64,000 nt of DNA. It comes from Tetramitus jugosus. Lineage: Eukaryota; Heterolobosea; Eutetramitea; Acrasida; Vahlkampfiidae. The translations under genes and the position numbers were made by a program. The stretch covers positions 310,001-374,000 of the forward strand of contig OW569386.1 in assembly GCA_937625935.1 (NCBI GenBank), in the 5' to 3' direction. The notes under the pieces were generated by a model. The model saw only the letters and a program-made list of their open reading frames with translations. It was not told the origin of the DNA and did not search any database. Shown piece after piece: positions 29,048 to 39,259 of the stretch. Numbering within the stretch: position 1 is the stretch's first letter; each line of letters opens with the position of its first letter.

Positions 29048-29431
29048 ATGGGCAGTAATCAATCACACGAACCAACACAGCACAACCCTAATGTTGGTCA
29101 TCGACAAGGGCCACCACCTTCAGCATCACATGCACCACCATCCAGTGAACAACAATTGCAAGATGCTTCTAACCATGTGCATTCCATTGTTCAACAATTT
29201 GAACAACTTTTGCTCATTGAAGTTTCATCGGAAAATTTTACAGCCGCCAAAATGGATTTCGAGCTGAGGAAGTTGGATGAGCTTTTGACACAAAAGTTGC
29301 TACAGTTGGATGGAATTGACTGTACGAGAGATGAGCGTCTAAGGTTGCATCGAAAGGAATGCATTTCACATATTCAACAAGTGTTGACTCGCATTGATGA
29401 AGCGAAACGGAATATTAAAAGAGGAAATTGA
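29048..29431 (+). CDS. BAG domain protein
   Basis: 127 aa, ATG at 29048. The first ~40 residues are Gln/Pro/His-rich; residues ~43-122 are a helical bundle. The last two helices match the BAG domain: LRKLDELLTQKLLQLDGIDC, then RLRLHRKECISHIQQVLTRID. The conserved 'LLkLDgI ... R..RKe.v..iQ' residues that bind the Hsp70 ATPase domain are present. BAG proteins are Hsp70 nucleotide-exchange factors. There is no ubiquitin-like domain, so it is a minimal BAG protein. Confidence 0.78.
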   Translation: MGSNQSHEPTQHNPNVGHRQGPPPSASHAPPSSEQQLQDASNHVHSIVQQFEQLLLIEVSSENFTAAKMDFELRKLDELLTQKLLQLDGIDCTRDERLRLHRKECISHIQQVLTRIDEAKRNIKRGN

Positions 29432-29993
29432 TTGCTTAAAGTTGTTGTTTGGTCCAACATCTCATTCGCCAGCAGTGACGAGCTGGCACTGTTTCTTTTT
29501 TTTCACAGCAGCGTAACATGTGAAACACGTTCTTGCCGAGTTGTTAAATTCCGCAGATTCAACGTTCAGTTTTAGAACAATAAAGGTTTGTTTTTACAGT
29601 AGATATCCACACCAAACAGAGTTAATTAGGTACATGAATCACTTGTCAAACGTCCAAAATATATCACCCAGAAAGAAGAGTACGCCATAAACGGGAATAG
29701 TAACAGGGGGACACCCCACACCAAAAATAAGCACAAGCCAACGAAAATGAGTCAGCAGACGATCACTTCGAGTTGTTTTGCCCACATCGCAGTTTGTTGC
29801 CCTTGGCAAACTTCACTGGCACTCACATTTTCTGAAGCGTGATCCAAAACAAACAAATAACTCCCATCAAGAAAAACATTGATTAAAACCAACCAATCAT
29901 CAACTCATTTTCTCATCTCTCTCTCTGCCTCTCACATTGCCACTCAACACAAAAACGACATCCACATTTCGAATACACTTTTTCAGACAAAAA
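29432..29993. other. Spacer with a hairpin followed by a T-run
   Basis: 562 bases. GCCAGC (29468-29473) pairs with GCTGGC (29482-29487) around an 8-base loop, and a T-rich run follows at 29492-29503. Otherwise no gene was seen. The hairpin may be a 3' UTR element of the BAG gene or the end of a small RNA; see findings. Confidence 0.3.
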
Positions 29994-31151
29994 ATGACTC
30001 AATTTGCTCACTACCATCCACGCTCGTCTACCACTTCAACAACCACCAACAATGAATGTCAGAGCTACAACAACTCTACCAACAACAACAACAATAAAAT
30101 TTCACAGCAACAACAACATGTTCTGTGGCAGTATTTGACGTATTGTGGCATATTGATTGAGATGAGAAATATGGTCGAATCGATGCATCACTCTAGTGAA
30201 CAGTACTTGTCTGATGTGGTCATGATCCAGGGTTCACCAGGCATAGTCGATGAGATGGATATGTTTGATTTTGAAGATGAAAGCAACTGTTGCTGCAATG
30301 TTAGCTTTGATGATGATGACGACGAAGTTTTGTCATCCTCCAACAATAGCACCCATTCAGCTACAACCAACCATCTTTTGGCGGGAACAGTAAAGGCGGA
30401 AGAAAAATTGTCGGGAATAGGCGGAAATTCTTATTCTCCGACGACATCCGCATCAGTGATACAAAAACAGTTGTTATCCATTTACAATTCGATTGTAAAT
30501 GTTGAGAATGACATTTTGAATGTTCTTGAGGATCTGGTCGAATTCTTGCTTCACACCTGTGCCAAAAACTGTCCAAGCACCAAGCAATTATTCCGCGGTG
30601 TCATGTCCAACCCCAAGGAACTACGGAAATCCCTCCAAAAAGCTGCTGTTACGGCGGCAGCGGGCAGTCGGAGTGATCACAAGACTAGAGCTAAAGAAAG
30701 TTGTTGTCGCACAACAGATAACAACAACAACAACAACAGGAACAACAACAGTGCCATACGAGTGGATGTCTCTTCGTTAGCAGAGCATCTCTTGGCGTAT
30801 GAATCACCAATGATGATGTTGCACAACCAACAGATGCAACAATCAGAGGAATTGTTGGACATGATTCAATCAAGGAGACAATTGGTGTGTCACAATGTGC
30901 CATCGATACTGGATCAGATTACGAGTATGACGCATGGCAGTGCGTTCATTAGAGACATGTTTCCCAGGGAGAAACGAGATCGAATTGATGCTCTGATTGA
31001 TCAGATTCATCAATTGCTTTCTCGACTTCAAAAGTATGACCAGCAGGCAACAATGTTGGTTGAGTCGTCACAGAATGAACAAGTCTCTTTGGCAGCAAAC
31101 ATTAACAACAACTTGCAAGAAGAAAATTTTTATAAAGAATTCATCTTTTAA
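29994..31151 (+). CDS. Hypothetical low-complexity protein with helical C-terminus
   Basis: 385 aa from the ATG at 29994 (the longer frame starts with TTG). Thr/Asn/Gln runs at the N-terminus, acidic and Cys-rich patch (EDESNCCCNVSFDDDDDE), a second Asn run near residue 255, and helical stretches at ~165-200 and ~335-365 (RIDALIDQIHQLLSRLQKYD) that could be coiled coil. No family recognised. Codon use and length suggest a real gene. Confidence 0.5.
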   Translation: MTQFAHYHPRSSTTSTTTNNECQSYNNSTNNNNNKISQQQQHVLWQYLTYCGILIEMRNMVESMHHSSEQYLSDVVMIQGSPGIVDEMDMFDFEDESNCCCNVSFDDDDDEVLSSSNNSTHSATTNHLLAGTVKAEEKLSGIGGNSYSPTTSASVIQKQLLSIYNSIVNVENDILNVLEDLVEFLLHTCAKNCPSTKQLFRGVMSNPKELRKSLQKAAVTAAAGSRSDHKTRAKESCCRTTDNNNNNNRNNNSAIRVDVSSLAEHLLAYESPMMMLHNQQMQQSEELLDMIQSRRQLVCHNVPSILDQITSMTHGSAFIRDMFPREKRDRIDALIDQIHQLLSRLQKYDQQATMLVESSQNEQVSLAANINNNLQEENFYKEFIF

Positions 31152-31204
31152 GGACTGTGTGAACCATGAACGAACGATTTCTTTTACTTTTGGGTTTAAA
31201 TACT

Positions 31205-33325
31205 TCAAAATTGATAGGTATTGTTCTTCATCGAATCCGATTCGCAAGAACGGCCACCATAAGTTGGCTTATAGCATCCATAGTTTTCACCTATGGAATG
31301 ATCCATGCATCCTTCGTCGTCATCACAGCGCTTTGTCTTTCCACGTGTGACACACGAGATTAAATACTCTAATAGTCGTCTCACCTTGCGCACCAGTTTG
31401 AGCAGGTATTGAGGTATGCTGTAGCCTGGTATGCGATACTCCCTGGTAGAGGAATACATGACGACACCAATCATTTGAAACACGACTGCTTCAATATCAA
31501 ATGGTGTCAATCGAGACATGGTTGCCTCACCGGCCAACACTGGTATCAAGAAGCCAATGTTTGACAGTGCGATACGAGCCGCCCCGGCAATCACAGCCAA
31601 CGTACTCGATCCATGCTTGAAGACATACAACATGCAATAACTGAACGACAAGTTGAAAAAGATGAAAACGAGCAATACCCAATAAAATCCTTCGCACATG
31701 TCATCGGGCAGCGTGTTCCTGCCTGCTGCACACTTGACACCACTCCACAAGTGATGCGGTAGTTCGTGAATCGAAATGGATGTGTAGGGCGCTGGTAACC
31801 GAAGCAAAATAATAGGGAATGTCACAATGCCAAAAATGAGTTGCCAAAACATGACCCATGCTTGCGTGTACCAAATATCGAGATTTGCGTCCTTGAGACA
31901 CCGTTCCTTGTAGCAATTACTAGCAGCCATGGGCAACGAATTACAAATCAAAATCAGAATCAAGTACCAAGAGTACTCTTGCTTGGCGCCACTACCACTA
32001 CTGCCACTACTACTACCACTATTATCACTTCTCATGTGATCCGCCGCGTCCATAAACAACGGAAACACATCGATACCGATACCAATCAACACAATCATCA
32101 TTCCACCCACGTGCATCACATTATATCGACTCCCCAGATAAAAAAACGACAGTACCATATTGGACAGAATCACCACTTGAGACACTACGACATTGACCGG
32201 TCCGTTCACATATCCTGCAATCAGCGTGGCAATCGTCGCAGCGATACAATCCAACACACCCATGATAAAGAATTTGTACCATGGAAATTGACGCATTTCT
32301 CGCGTAATTTGCTTGGTAAACAAGATGCGAAACCAGACAATGGGCCAATACACGCAATTGAAAATGGTTGCCAACAGAATACTGGACAAAAACAGGTCAT
32401 AATTGTGCATTTTGACAGCCATTCGAACCAACAAGACAAAATCAAAACTTCTCATCACAATAATGCCTATTGCAGCCAAGAACACCAATGTAAACACTTT
32501 GAATTTGGTCACTCTCGATATCCACCATTTTTTGTTCGGGTTTGTAATTCTCCGCCGCCGCCGCGACAACAAACCTTCTTCTTTTTTCTCTGTACTGAAC
32601 GTTGGAAAAGAGGGATGTGTCGTCTCAGATGATAATAATAGCGATGATAATGGTGGTGGTGTTGTTGGTGCATGTGGAGATGATGGTGTCGAGGGTATAG
32701 ATGAAGATTTTTGAATCAATTGAGATGAAGATTTTTGAGAGGATGATGCGAATAATAGTGGTATCGTTGGTGGTTTTACTATTGTTGTTGATTGATTGTT
32801 ATTATTATTGTTGTTGTTTTTGGTGGTGGTAGTAGAAGAGTAAATCAAATGATTCATATTTTCGTCATCTTCATCACTACTATTATTATTATTACTATGA
32901 TGATTGTGATGATGATTGTGATTGGAAATGTATTGATAAGATTCTTGATGATTCATGTAAGGCATGTGAATACCATTTCCATCATTGTCATCATCATCAT
33001 CATAACTATCCTTATTGTTGTTGTTGTCATTGATGGAAAAACTTGAACTCACTTGAAAAAATTTTTGTTGTTGTTGTTGTTGAGTGTGAGTGATATTTGA
33101 TGATGATGATACTGTAGTGTTGTTGTTATTGTTGTTAACAAGTGGTTTCTTAAAGGTAACGTATTCAGTAGATGAAGCATCATATCGAAATTCATGATCA
33201 CTATCACATGAATGTTGATCTATCGTACTACTACTATTGTTATTATTGTTGATTTCTTCTTCAATGATGATGATGTTTGATGATTTTGATTTTTTCCTTT
33301 TTGCATTTTTGCGACTTCTTGTCAT
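31205..33325 (-). CDS. CRT-like transporter (chloroquine-resistance-transporter family, DMT superfamily)
   Basis: 706 aa from the ATG at 33325. The first ~240 residues are cytosolic low complexity: Asn, Gln, Ser and His runs. From about residue 265 to 640 come roughly ten membrane helices with CRT-family marks: SFDFVLLVRMA, WPIVWFRILFTKQITREMR, DCIAATIATLIAGYVNGP, VVSQVVILSNMVLSFFYLGSRY, a loop with PMAASNCYKERCLKD, and FKHGSSTLAVIAGAARIALSNI (read in parts). Plant CLTs move glutathione and Plasmodium CRT moves peptides or drugs from the digestive vacuole. An endolysosomal location is inferred. The long disordered N-terminus is much larger than in PfCRT. Confidence 0.88.
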   Translation of the reverse strand: MTRSRKNAKRKKSKSSNIIIIEEEINNNNNSSSTIDQHSCDSDHEFRYDASSTEYVTFKKPLVNNNNNNTTVSSSSNITHTQQQQQQKFFQVSSSFSINDNNNNKDSYDDDDDNDGNGIHMPYMNHQESYQYISNHNHHHNHHSNNNNSSDEDDENMNHLIYSSTTTTKNNNNNNNNQSTTIVKPPTIPLLFASSSQKSSSQLIQKSSSIPSTPSSPHAPTTPPPLSSLLLSSETTHPSFPTFSTEKKEEGLLSRRRRRITNPNKKWWISRVTKFKVFTLVFLAAIGIIVMRSFDFVLLVRMAVKMHNYDLFLSSILLATIFNCVYWPIVWFRILFTKQITREMRQFPWYKFFIMGVLDCIAATIATLIAGYVNGPVNVVVSQVVILSNMVLSFFYLGSRYNVMHVGGMMIVLIGIGIDVFPLFMDAADHMRSDNSGSSSGSSGSGAKQEYSWYLILILICNSLPMAASNCYKERCLKDANLDIWYTQAWVMFWQLIFGIVTFPIILLRLPAPYTSISIHELPHHLWSGVKCAAGRNTLPDDMCEGFYWVLLVFIFFNLSFSYCMLYVFKHGSSTLAVIAGAARIALSNIGFLIPVLAGEATMSRLTPFDIEAVVFQMIGVVMYSSTREYRIPGYSIPQYLLKLVRKVRRLLEYLISCVTRGKTKRCDDDEGCMDHSIGENYGCYKPTYGGRSCESDSMKNNTYQF

Positions 33326-33961
33326 GTTAATGATAATAAATAAGAGGATAGATTGTTTGTTTGATTGTGATGATGATGATGACAGAGAAGAAGAAGTTTT
33401 TTGTTTTTTGTTGTGTGAATGCTGGTTGGAGTTTTTTTTTTGTTGGTGTTCCAAGTGGAAAGAAGGTAGATTGGCGATTGGCGGGAGCTTTGCTTGAAAT
33501 TTCGAATTGTGGACCGGTCAAAGTGGGTGGAGAATTGTCGGAGAACGAGGAGTTGGTGTGTTTGGTTGGAGGAGGTGGATGAAATCATTCTCTTTTGGTT
33601 GTTGTTTGATACACTGTCACGTCATCTCCTTGGAGTTCGATTCACCTTTTCTTTCTCAGAAGGAGGGTTTGAAGCCCCGGTATCTCTGCCAAAATCCCTT
33701 TCATTCTTCCGTTATTGGTGAGCTTGTTGTATTTAAGAAATCTTACCGGTGTATTCCTCTCCAGTCTTGGGTGAGGATACAATACCGTTCAAAGAACTAC
33801 AAATGCCAGTCAATATGATCGGATTATCTTGTTCTGAAAAGGCGAGGAATCGGAAAACCGGAAAATAAGGACGGGGTGCTGCGACCTTCTCTTCGCTCAA
33901 GTTCAGTTTTTCACTTTCCCCAAGTAAAAACAAAACTAATCACACAACTAATTATCACTCA
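33326..33961. promoter_or_regulatory. Divergent spacer between CRT-like and ependymin-like genes
   Basis: 636 bases between divergent start codons. It contains GATTGGCGGGAGC near 33475-33487. Several overlapping frames exist but all begin at non-ATG codons or are out-of-family; I do not call any of them. Confidence 0.35.
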
Positions 33962-34676
33962 ATGAGATACCAAACAATCTTGCCAGCTGTTTTGCTCTTG
34001 GCAGCACTTGTTTCTTTGACCATGGCACTTGCTCCACCAGTTTGGCCTGTTCAGTTCCAACAGACTTTGTAAGTGAACCAGTTTTTTTTACAACAAATTT
34101 TTTTCGCGCTGTGATGCTGACACCACCAAAAATTTCAGCTCTGAAAAGCTAAAGTACGGTCCATTCCACTCCCAGACCTCTGGCAGCTACTTTTATGACG
34201 CTCTGAACAATTTTACTCGAATTGACAGAGTGAACGGTGAATGGGATCGCTATTGCGGTAGTGTTTGGAAGTTGAAGAACACTCCTTGCACACAATTGGT
34301 CAGAAATGGTCTTCGTTATCTGATTGCACCTCAAAGAAGAGAATGTTGCATGTGTTGCAATGCACAACAAGGCTGCGGTATCTTGAACAGAAATTGGTTG
34401 TTCAATGCCACCTATGAAGGCACAAGTGACTTTAACGGACAACAGATTAACAAGTGGAACAAGAAGGGTCTCCAGAACAATTACTATGCTGCTACTGCTG
34501 ACTCCAAGCAAGTTCCAGTGTTTGTTGATATGCAACCTGATGATTACATTGAGTATGATGTGAACAGTTATGTGGAGAGAATTGTGGATCCATCTGTGTT
34601 CGATCTGCCATCTTACTGTGATCCATCAAAGAAGTGTCCATTCATTTCCATTTGTTCCCTGTTGAATAAGAACTAA
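33962..34676 (+). CDS. Secreted Cys-rich protein, ependymin-like
   Basis: Two exons, 33962-34068 and 34139-34676, with a 70-nt intron (donor GTAAGT, acceptor TTTCAG); 214 aa. The signal peptide is in exon 1 (MRYQTILPAVLLLAALVSLTMA). The mature protein starts LAPPVWPVQFQQTF. Features: FHSQTSGSYFYDALNN, RRECCMCCNAQQGCGIL, WLFNATYEGTSDFNGQ and KWNKKGLQNNYYA, then a Cys-rich end. The order 'Cys cluster, WxxxxTYxGT, W...G..NYY' is that of ependymin-related proteins, which bind hydrophobic ligands and calcium. The family call is moderate; the gene model is good because the join preserves frame. Confidence 0.72.
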
Positions 34677-34903
34677 TTGAGTTTACCAAGTTGGAGCTCG
34701 TCACGATAATGCCTTTGTCGTTGTTCACTGCTACTACTGTTCTCAAATAAATGTAATGCATTTGCTAATTTTATTCAAAGAAGATCCAGTTCTGAATCGG
34801 GTTGGCCAGATCAAACAAGTTTTATCGGAACCTCCTTCGCCATGAAATCAACCTGGGATAGAAACAACAAGAGTCAACAACAGTATCACCACCATTGACA
34901 CTC

Positions 34904-35083
34904 ATGAATGAACAAAGGCATCTAGACACCAAGATGGACAAATCCAAATCTTCTGAAAAAGAAGAAAAGATCGAAGAGAAACAACAGGCGGAAGCAAAAA
35001 AAGTAACGGTTGAGAAATGTTGTGTGCTTGGAACTCCAGGTAGCACAGCAGACAAGATTACCTCTTTTGACAGTTTCTTGTAG
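34904..35083 (+). CDS. Small charged hypothetical protein
   Basis: 59 aa, ATG at 34904. Lys/Glu/Gln-rich N-terminal two thirds, then a distinct C-terminus with a Cys pair, VEKCCVLGTPGSTADKITSF. No family recognised. An earlier ATG at 34842 gives an 18-codon upstream frame. The C-terminal motif looks constrained, so it may be real, but the evidence is thin. Confidence 0.35.
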   Translation: MNEQRHLDTKMDKSKSSEKEEKIEEKQQAEAKKVTVEKCCVLGTPGSTADKITSFDSFL

Positions 35084-35173
35084 AAGAAGAAGAATACAAC
35101 CAACAACCAACAACTATGAACTTATTAAAAAAAATTATTCAGCATCTGTATTTTATTACTATTATTATTATTG

Positions 35174-36118
35174 TCATGAAATATCAGTTTTGTGAGCATA
35201 GTTCTGTACACGAGCATAGAGAGGCAATGGTGGAGCAGGCTTATTGGGTCTCCTGGGACTAAGACATGGTTGATGACTCAGAATAAAAGAGTTGGAAACG
35301 GGTCGCATGAACGACGACGAATGCTGCTTTGTTGAAGCAGCATCACCACTATTGTTTGAATGAAACAGTTGTTTCTGTTCTTCACCTAGTATTCTTAGAA
35401 TGTTTGCATCAATGACACTGCTTTCTCTCTTGTCATGATCATTTTCATCACCGCCACTGGATGACAACAATAACGACGATGAGGAAGAGTGAGGAGAGGA
35501 AGCAGCAGCCGCCGAAGACGACGAGTGCATAGTTTCAGGCACGAGAGACGACGAGAATGATTCTCGTTGAGTCGTCATGACCGTTGAGTCTCTGTCTGTT
35601 GTCTCCGTCATTGTCGACGATGAAGACAAGTGACGATAATCATGATGATTATTTTCATGATTATTTCCGACGTCGTAAGCTTCAATGAGGTCACCCTCAT
35701 TTGAAAACAAGGGTGACTGTTGGTGATACACATAATGATTGTCAATCAAGTATTGCTTCTTGAATAGGCCTGTTCGTCCCGAGCGGGGTGATGTATTCGG
35801 TTGACCGGCGCCGCCATTGTTGTTCACTCCGCCTCCGACATTGAAAAACCGCGGCGAAGTATTGTTGTTGTTTGTCCGGCTCCTTGAAGTAAAAAAGGAA
35901 AAGGAAGGTAGTGAAAGAATGCGTCTCTGTTGAGTCACTCGATTCACTCTCTTGTTAATTTTGCTATTGTTATTATTATTATTGGTCGTGTAGTTGGGTT
36001 GTCGGTTGACTCTGGTACAGCGCTCATCGTCGTCATAGTCGAATCCACTTGCACTGTCCGTGTGAGATCGATATCTCGTTCGGCTACTGTCCGTTCTTCG
36101 AGAAAACAAGATTCCCAT
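35174..36118 (-). CDS. Hypothetical disordered protein, possible N-myristoylation
   Basis: 314 aa from the ATG at 36118, giving MGILFSRR, which fits N-myristoylation followed by basic residues. Longer frames start only at GTG. The rest is Ser/Asn/Arg-rich and disordered, with a Pro-rich end (SPRRPNKPAPPLPLYARV) resembling SH3-binding segments. A TTTTGGCGC element lies upstream at 36324-36332. No family recognised. Confidence 0.5.
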   Translation of the reverse strand: MGILFSRRTDSSRTRYRSHTDSASGFDYDDDERCTRVNRQPNYTTNNNNNNSKINKRVNRVTQQRRILSLPSFSFFTSRSRTNNNNTSPRFFNVGGGVNNNGGAGQPNTSPRSGRTGLFKKQYLIDNHYVYHQQSPLFSNEGDLIEAYDVGNNHENNHHDYRHLSSSSTMTETTDRDSTVMTTQRESFSSSLVPETMHSSSSAAAASSPHSSSSSLLLSSSGGDENDHDKRESSVIDANILRILGEEQKQLFHSNNSGDAASTKQHSSSFMRPVSNSFILSHQPCLSPRRPNKPAPPLPLYARVQNYAHKTDIS

Positions 36119-36510
36119 GGTGTCTTTTTTTGTTTGGTTTGTGTTGATGGCTTTTTGTGAGTCACAAAGGAGTCGTGAAGGTTTTTTGTTGTTGTTGTTG
36201 TGTTCGTTGTTGTTGGATGTCACAATCCACCAGCCAACATGTGTTTTGTGGACATCTTTGAAAAATTTATATTTGGTGGATTTCTTCAGCGAATCGAGAC
36301 AGGAACTTGATTGACGTTTGAAGTTTTGGCGCTCATAAAAAATCTCGTGTTGTATTCATCCAGTACGAAATGAGTTGAAACGCTTCGTTTATTCTGATCG
36401 AAATAAAACCTAGGCCTCAATCTCAAAACTTTTAACCCTCCCGTATTGAAATCTTCATTAACACTTCCATGATGAATTAATGATAGATTGATTTGATTGA
36501 TTTCCTTTCA
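36119..36510. promoter_or_regulatory. Upstream region of the MGILFSRR gene with TTTTGGCGC
   Basis: 392 bases. It holds TTTTGGCGC at 36324-36332, about 206 bases before the ATG. No gene was seen. Confidence 0.35.
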
Positions 36511-37239
36511 TTAGTCTTGTCTTTGGTACTGTTCAGCTGACAATGAATAAAACTGAGGGGCAGGATGTGTTGGCAAAGCAGAATCTTGTTTCGGATAAAT
36601 CAATTGTTGGTGTGGCTGTTGATAGGTTGGTAGGGGATTAGGAATGAAAACCTGTGGCTGTTGTGATTGAAAAGCAGAGATGGCTAGCAGTTCAATGACA
36701 GGACCACTTGAAACTATCACATTCGCGTTGGAGGATCCTCCATAAGCACAGAACTTTCCGAATCCCTTCTCGGTGTCATAATCCTTGAGAATAAGTTGCA
36801 AGTTAGATGGACCGAAAACTGTTGCATTCTGATGAGCCAAAAAGTTGAAGAGTTCATCCTTGATCTTTCGGTGACTTTGTTGATTGTATCTCTTGAGAAG
36901 ATGGAAGGGAAGTAAGATAGACACGAGCATGGCGAGTGAAACACCGATCAAAGTAGGAGGGACAAGGAAGGGCATTTTGAGGTACCAAACCAATCCAAGA
37001 ATGGCAAGAACAATGAGTGGGGTAAAGATCAATGTTGGCAGAACGGTTGCCAAAACCAATGCAATCTTTCTTCTTCTGCCCATTGCCTTCAAGGGCTCGT
37101 ACATGATTTGTTCACATGTGTGCAGTGTTGATGCATATGTCTGAGGAGAGATTCCATAAGGTGGGTTCTGAAGAACAATTGGAAACTGGTGATCCCAGCT
37201 CATAGTGTCAGAGTTGTATGAGATTTTATAGATACTCAT
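36511..37239 (-). CDS. Hypothetical two-TM membrane protein with Pro/Gln tail
   Basis: 242 aa, ATG at 37239. Two helices at about 60-85 (IALVLATVLPTLIFTPLIVLAIL, read in parts) and 90-112 (FLVPPTLIGVSLAMLVSILL). The C-terminal tail is rich in Gln, Pro and Tyr (NPLPTYQQPHQQLIYP). No family recognised. The short hairpin with proline-rich tail recalls small adaptor-type membrane proteins, but this is not evidence of function. Confidence 0.5.
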   Translation of the reverse strand: MSIYKISYNSDTMSWDHQFPIVLQNPPYGISPQTYASTLHTCEQIMYEPLKAMGRRRKIALVLATVLPTLIFTPLIVLAILGLVWYLKMPFLVPPTLIGVSLAMLVSILLPFHLLKRYNQQSHRKIKDELFNFLAHQNATVFGPSNLQLILKDYDTEKGFGKFCAYGGSSNANVIVSSGPVIELLAISAFQSQQPQVFIPNPLPTYQQPHQQLIYPKQDSALPTHPAPQFYSLSAEQYQRQD

Positions 37240-37941
37240 TCTTCTTGAGGGATAATGGCTATGTTTGTTTTAGATGTTCAGTGAAGAAGACAAAGAAGCT
37301 TTTATACCTCGATGGTATTGCATGACGCTTCAACAACTTCAACTTTTAATATGGAAGCCCAACTCCTTTGTGTTGGAATCTTACATTATGAGCTAAGAGT
37401 GTAATGGAAACTGAACGAATTTGATGGAGGAGAATTAACCCGAAGGGAATGCCGCGGAATTATGTCCTTGAATTGGAAGAAATGAGTCAATGTCGGTACC
37501 AAAATTCTGAGAGGTGACTTTAAGGGCCAAGATAAGTGTAGAAGTTGCCAAATCCCCTCAATGACGATATTATACACAGTATCATTACCAGTGAAGTATC
37601 AATGAGAGAAGGAGAAAGATACCAGCCTATTGAAGTAGACTATTAATCTCTAGATACATTGAATAGGGATTGGTGTGAAGAACAGTGTTGGGAGAACTGT
37701 AGCATGATTGGATTGCACTTGTGCAGTGTAGTCGCGTTATAATCCCCATTTTATCTCTCCCCAAATATACGCACTAATTTTGTCGCCAAACAGATGCTGT
37801 TGCTTGTAACAGTAGCGATGGCAACAAAGAATGGACATCCGGGGTTGCAAGAACAGAACCAACTTTTGAAGAGATCCAGTTGGAAGTCGGTCGTTGTACA
37901 CCAGTCCGTTCATTGTGATCACAAAGGGATATCCCTTTTTA
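37240..37941. other. Gene-poor spacer
   Basis: 702 bases between two leftward genes, long for this window. Plus-strand frames such as one starting near 37794 run into the antisense of the next gene and are not supported. No tRNA or snRNA signature was recognised. Confidence 0.3.
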
Positions 37942-38463
37942 TTAATATTCTTCAGAGTTCTCCAAACCTAACAATGAGAATGAGGAAAGCAACTTCTTCA
38001 ATTCAGTCAAGAACTCAGCATCACCCTCATCATTCTCAGGCAACCTCTGTTCCAAACGTTTAATCTTGAGTCTAACAATAAGAGCAAGATAGTCAACAGT
38101 CTTCTTTGCTTTAGTCTTGACATCCATGCGATCTTGGGCTTGCTCAACTGGTGGTAGAACTGACGCTATTGGCTTCTCAACCGGTTCAATGGGTTGGTAC
38201 ACTGGTTTAACCTCTCCTCTTTTCAAATCAACCAACTCTTTCCTAGCTCTTTTAATCTCCTCAATCTTCTGATCACTTGCGACTGAAAATTGGAGTTTTT
38301 CACATTGCTTATCACTATCAGAAGTGGTGGTAGATCCAAAGCCACCACCAAATCCACCACCAAATCCATTAGAGGAGAAAGCATTGGTTCTGTCGGGTGA
38401 GTTGTTGTTATCATTTTGCTCCTTGGGAGTGGAAAACCTGAAAAATCCAAAATGTTGGCTCAT
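37942..38463 (-). CDS. Hypothetical protein with FG/GFG-rich N-terminus
   Basis: 173 aa from the ATG at 38463 (a longer frame begins with GTG). The N-terminus has MSQHFGFFRF and a NGFGGGFGGGFGS stretch resembling nucleoporin FG repeats. The rest is charged and helical (QKIEEIKRARKELVDLKRGE), then a Pro-rich spacer and a C-terminal helix. A nucleoporin-like role is possible but not shown; the FG count is low. Confidence 0.42.
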   Translation of the reverse strand: MSQHFGFFRFSTPKEQNDNNNSPDRTNAFSSNGFGGGFGGGFGSTTTSDSDKQCEKLQFSVASDQKIEEIKRARKELVDLKRGEVKPVYQPIEPVEKPIASVLPPVEQAQDRMDVKTKAKKTVDYLALIVRLKIKRLEQRLPENDEGDAEFLTELKKLLSSFSLLGLENSEEY

Positions 38464-39004
38464 TGCTGTGGGCACTCTGTCAAAATCAAGGGTCTCTGGA
38501 CTTTACAAAGTGGTTTTACAATGCAACGTGGAATGTACGTAATGGAAGGAACTCGATGGTAACTACCAGTTTACAATAGATGTATTTATATCACGTGACA
38601 TTACAAATGGTTCGTGCAGTAAGTCGAGACGCAAACACGACGGTACGTGTACTCAAGGCCACCAAAGAGCACCTGGTCACACAACGTCAAACAAAGGTTC
38701 CACCAACTGGCCAATCTAATATCATTACCAAGGTCTGACAGCTCTATGAAGTCATATGAATAGTAAACAACATCTACTCTCTGTCTGTCAACTACTGCGA
38801 CAATATGTCTTCTTGGTCATGACACTTCTGCTTGCAGGAGTAGAAGTCCAATAATCTCCAATCAATTCCAACCAGTTGTACTTTACCATTCTTGGAGAAT
38901 CCAGATTGTCAATCTTCTGTTCAATATGGCAATATGGCGGAAGTGTTGATGAGCCACTCATTGAGTCTCAAATAACAATACTTTCTCTCATCATGTTCTG
39001 AGCC
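38464..39004. other. Gene-poor spacer
   Basis: 541 bases without a supported coding frame on either strand. It holds the promoter side of the leftward FG-rich gene. No RNA gene recognised. Confidence 0.3.
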
Positions 39005-39259
39005 TTATTTGTTTGTGAAGTCCATTGGATTGAAGTTGCTCTTGTTCAACTCATTCAAATCTGCTGCGTAACTCTCTTTGGTCATTGCATTGATGGTGAC
39101 ATCAGTACTTGCCAAAGGAATCTTCTCGAATGACTCTTTGGTGGATTGTGATAAAGTTTCTTTTTCCCGCTGTAGGGAAACTTCGTAACAGAGGAATTTA
39201 ACAGTTTCATGACATATCACACTTTTCAGAGTGTTCTACACTAGAGTTTCGTTCATCAT
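39005..39259 (-). CDS. Candidate small two-exon gene
   Basis: Terminal exon 39169-39005 (54 codons plus stop) begins after a strong acceptor, TTTCCCTACAG, and reads REKETLSQSTKESFEKI ... ending NPMDFTNK, with a repeated TKES(F/Y) motif. A possible first exon is 39259-39242 (MMNETL), joined by a 72-nt phase-0 intron with donor GTGTAG. The donor is poor, so exon 1 is tentative; the exon 2 acceptor and composition look good. No family recognised. The gene is tandem to and downstream of the GAR-like gene. Confidence 0.35.

Noticed and set aside
31841-32632. 263-codon plus-strand frame opposite the CRT-like gene
   Set aside because: Antisense shadow of a strongly conserved transporter; composition is His/Thr/Arg-rich and no family is visible.
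37794-38063. 89-codon plus-strand frame
   Set aside because: Runs antisense through the 3' end of the FG-rich gene; not family-like.
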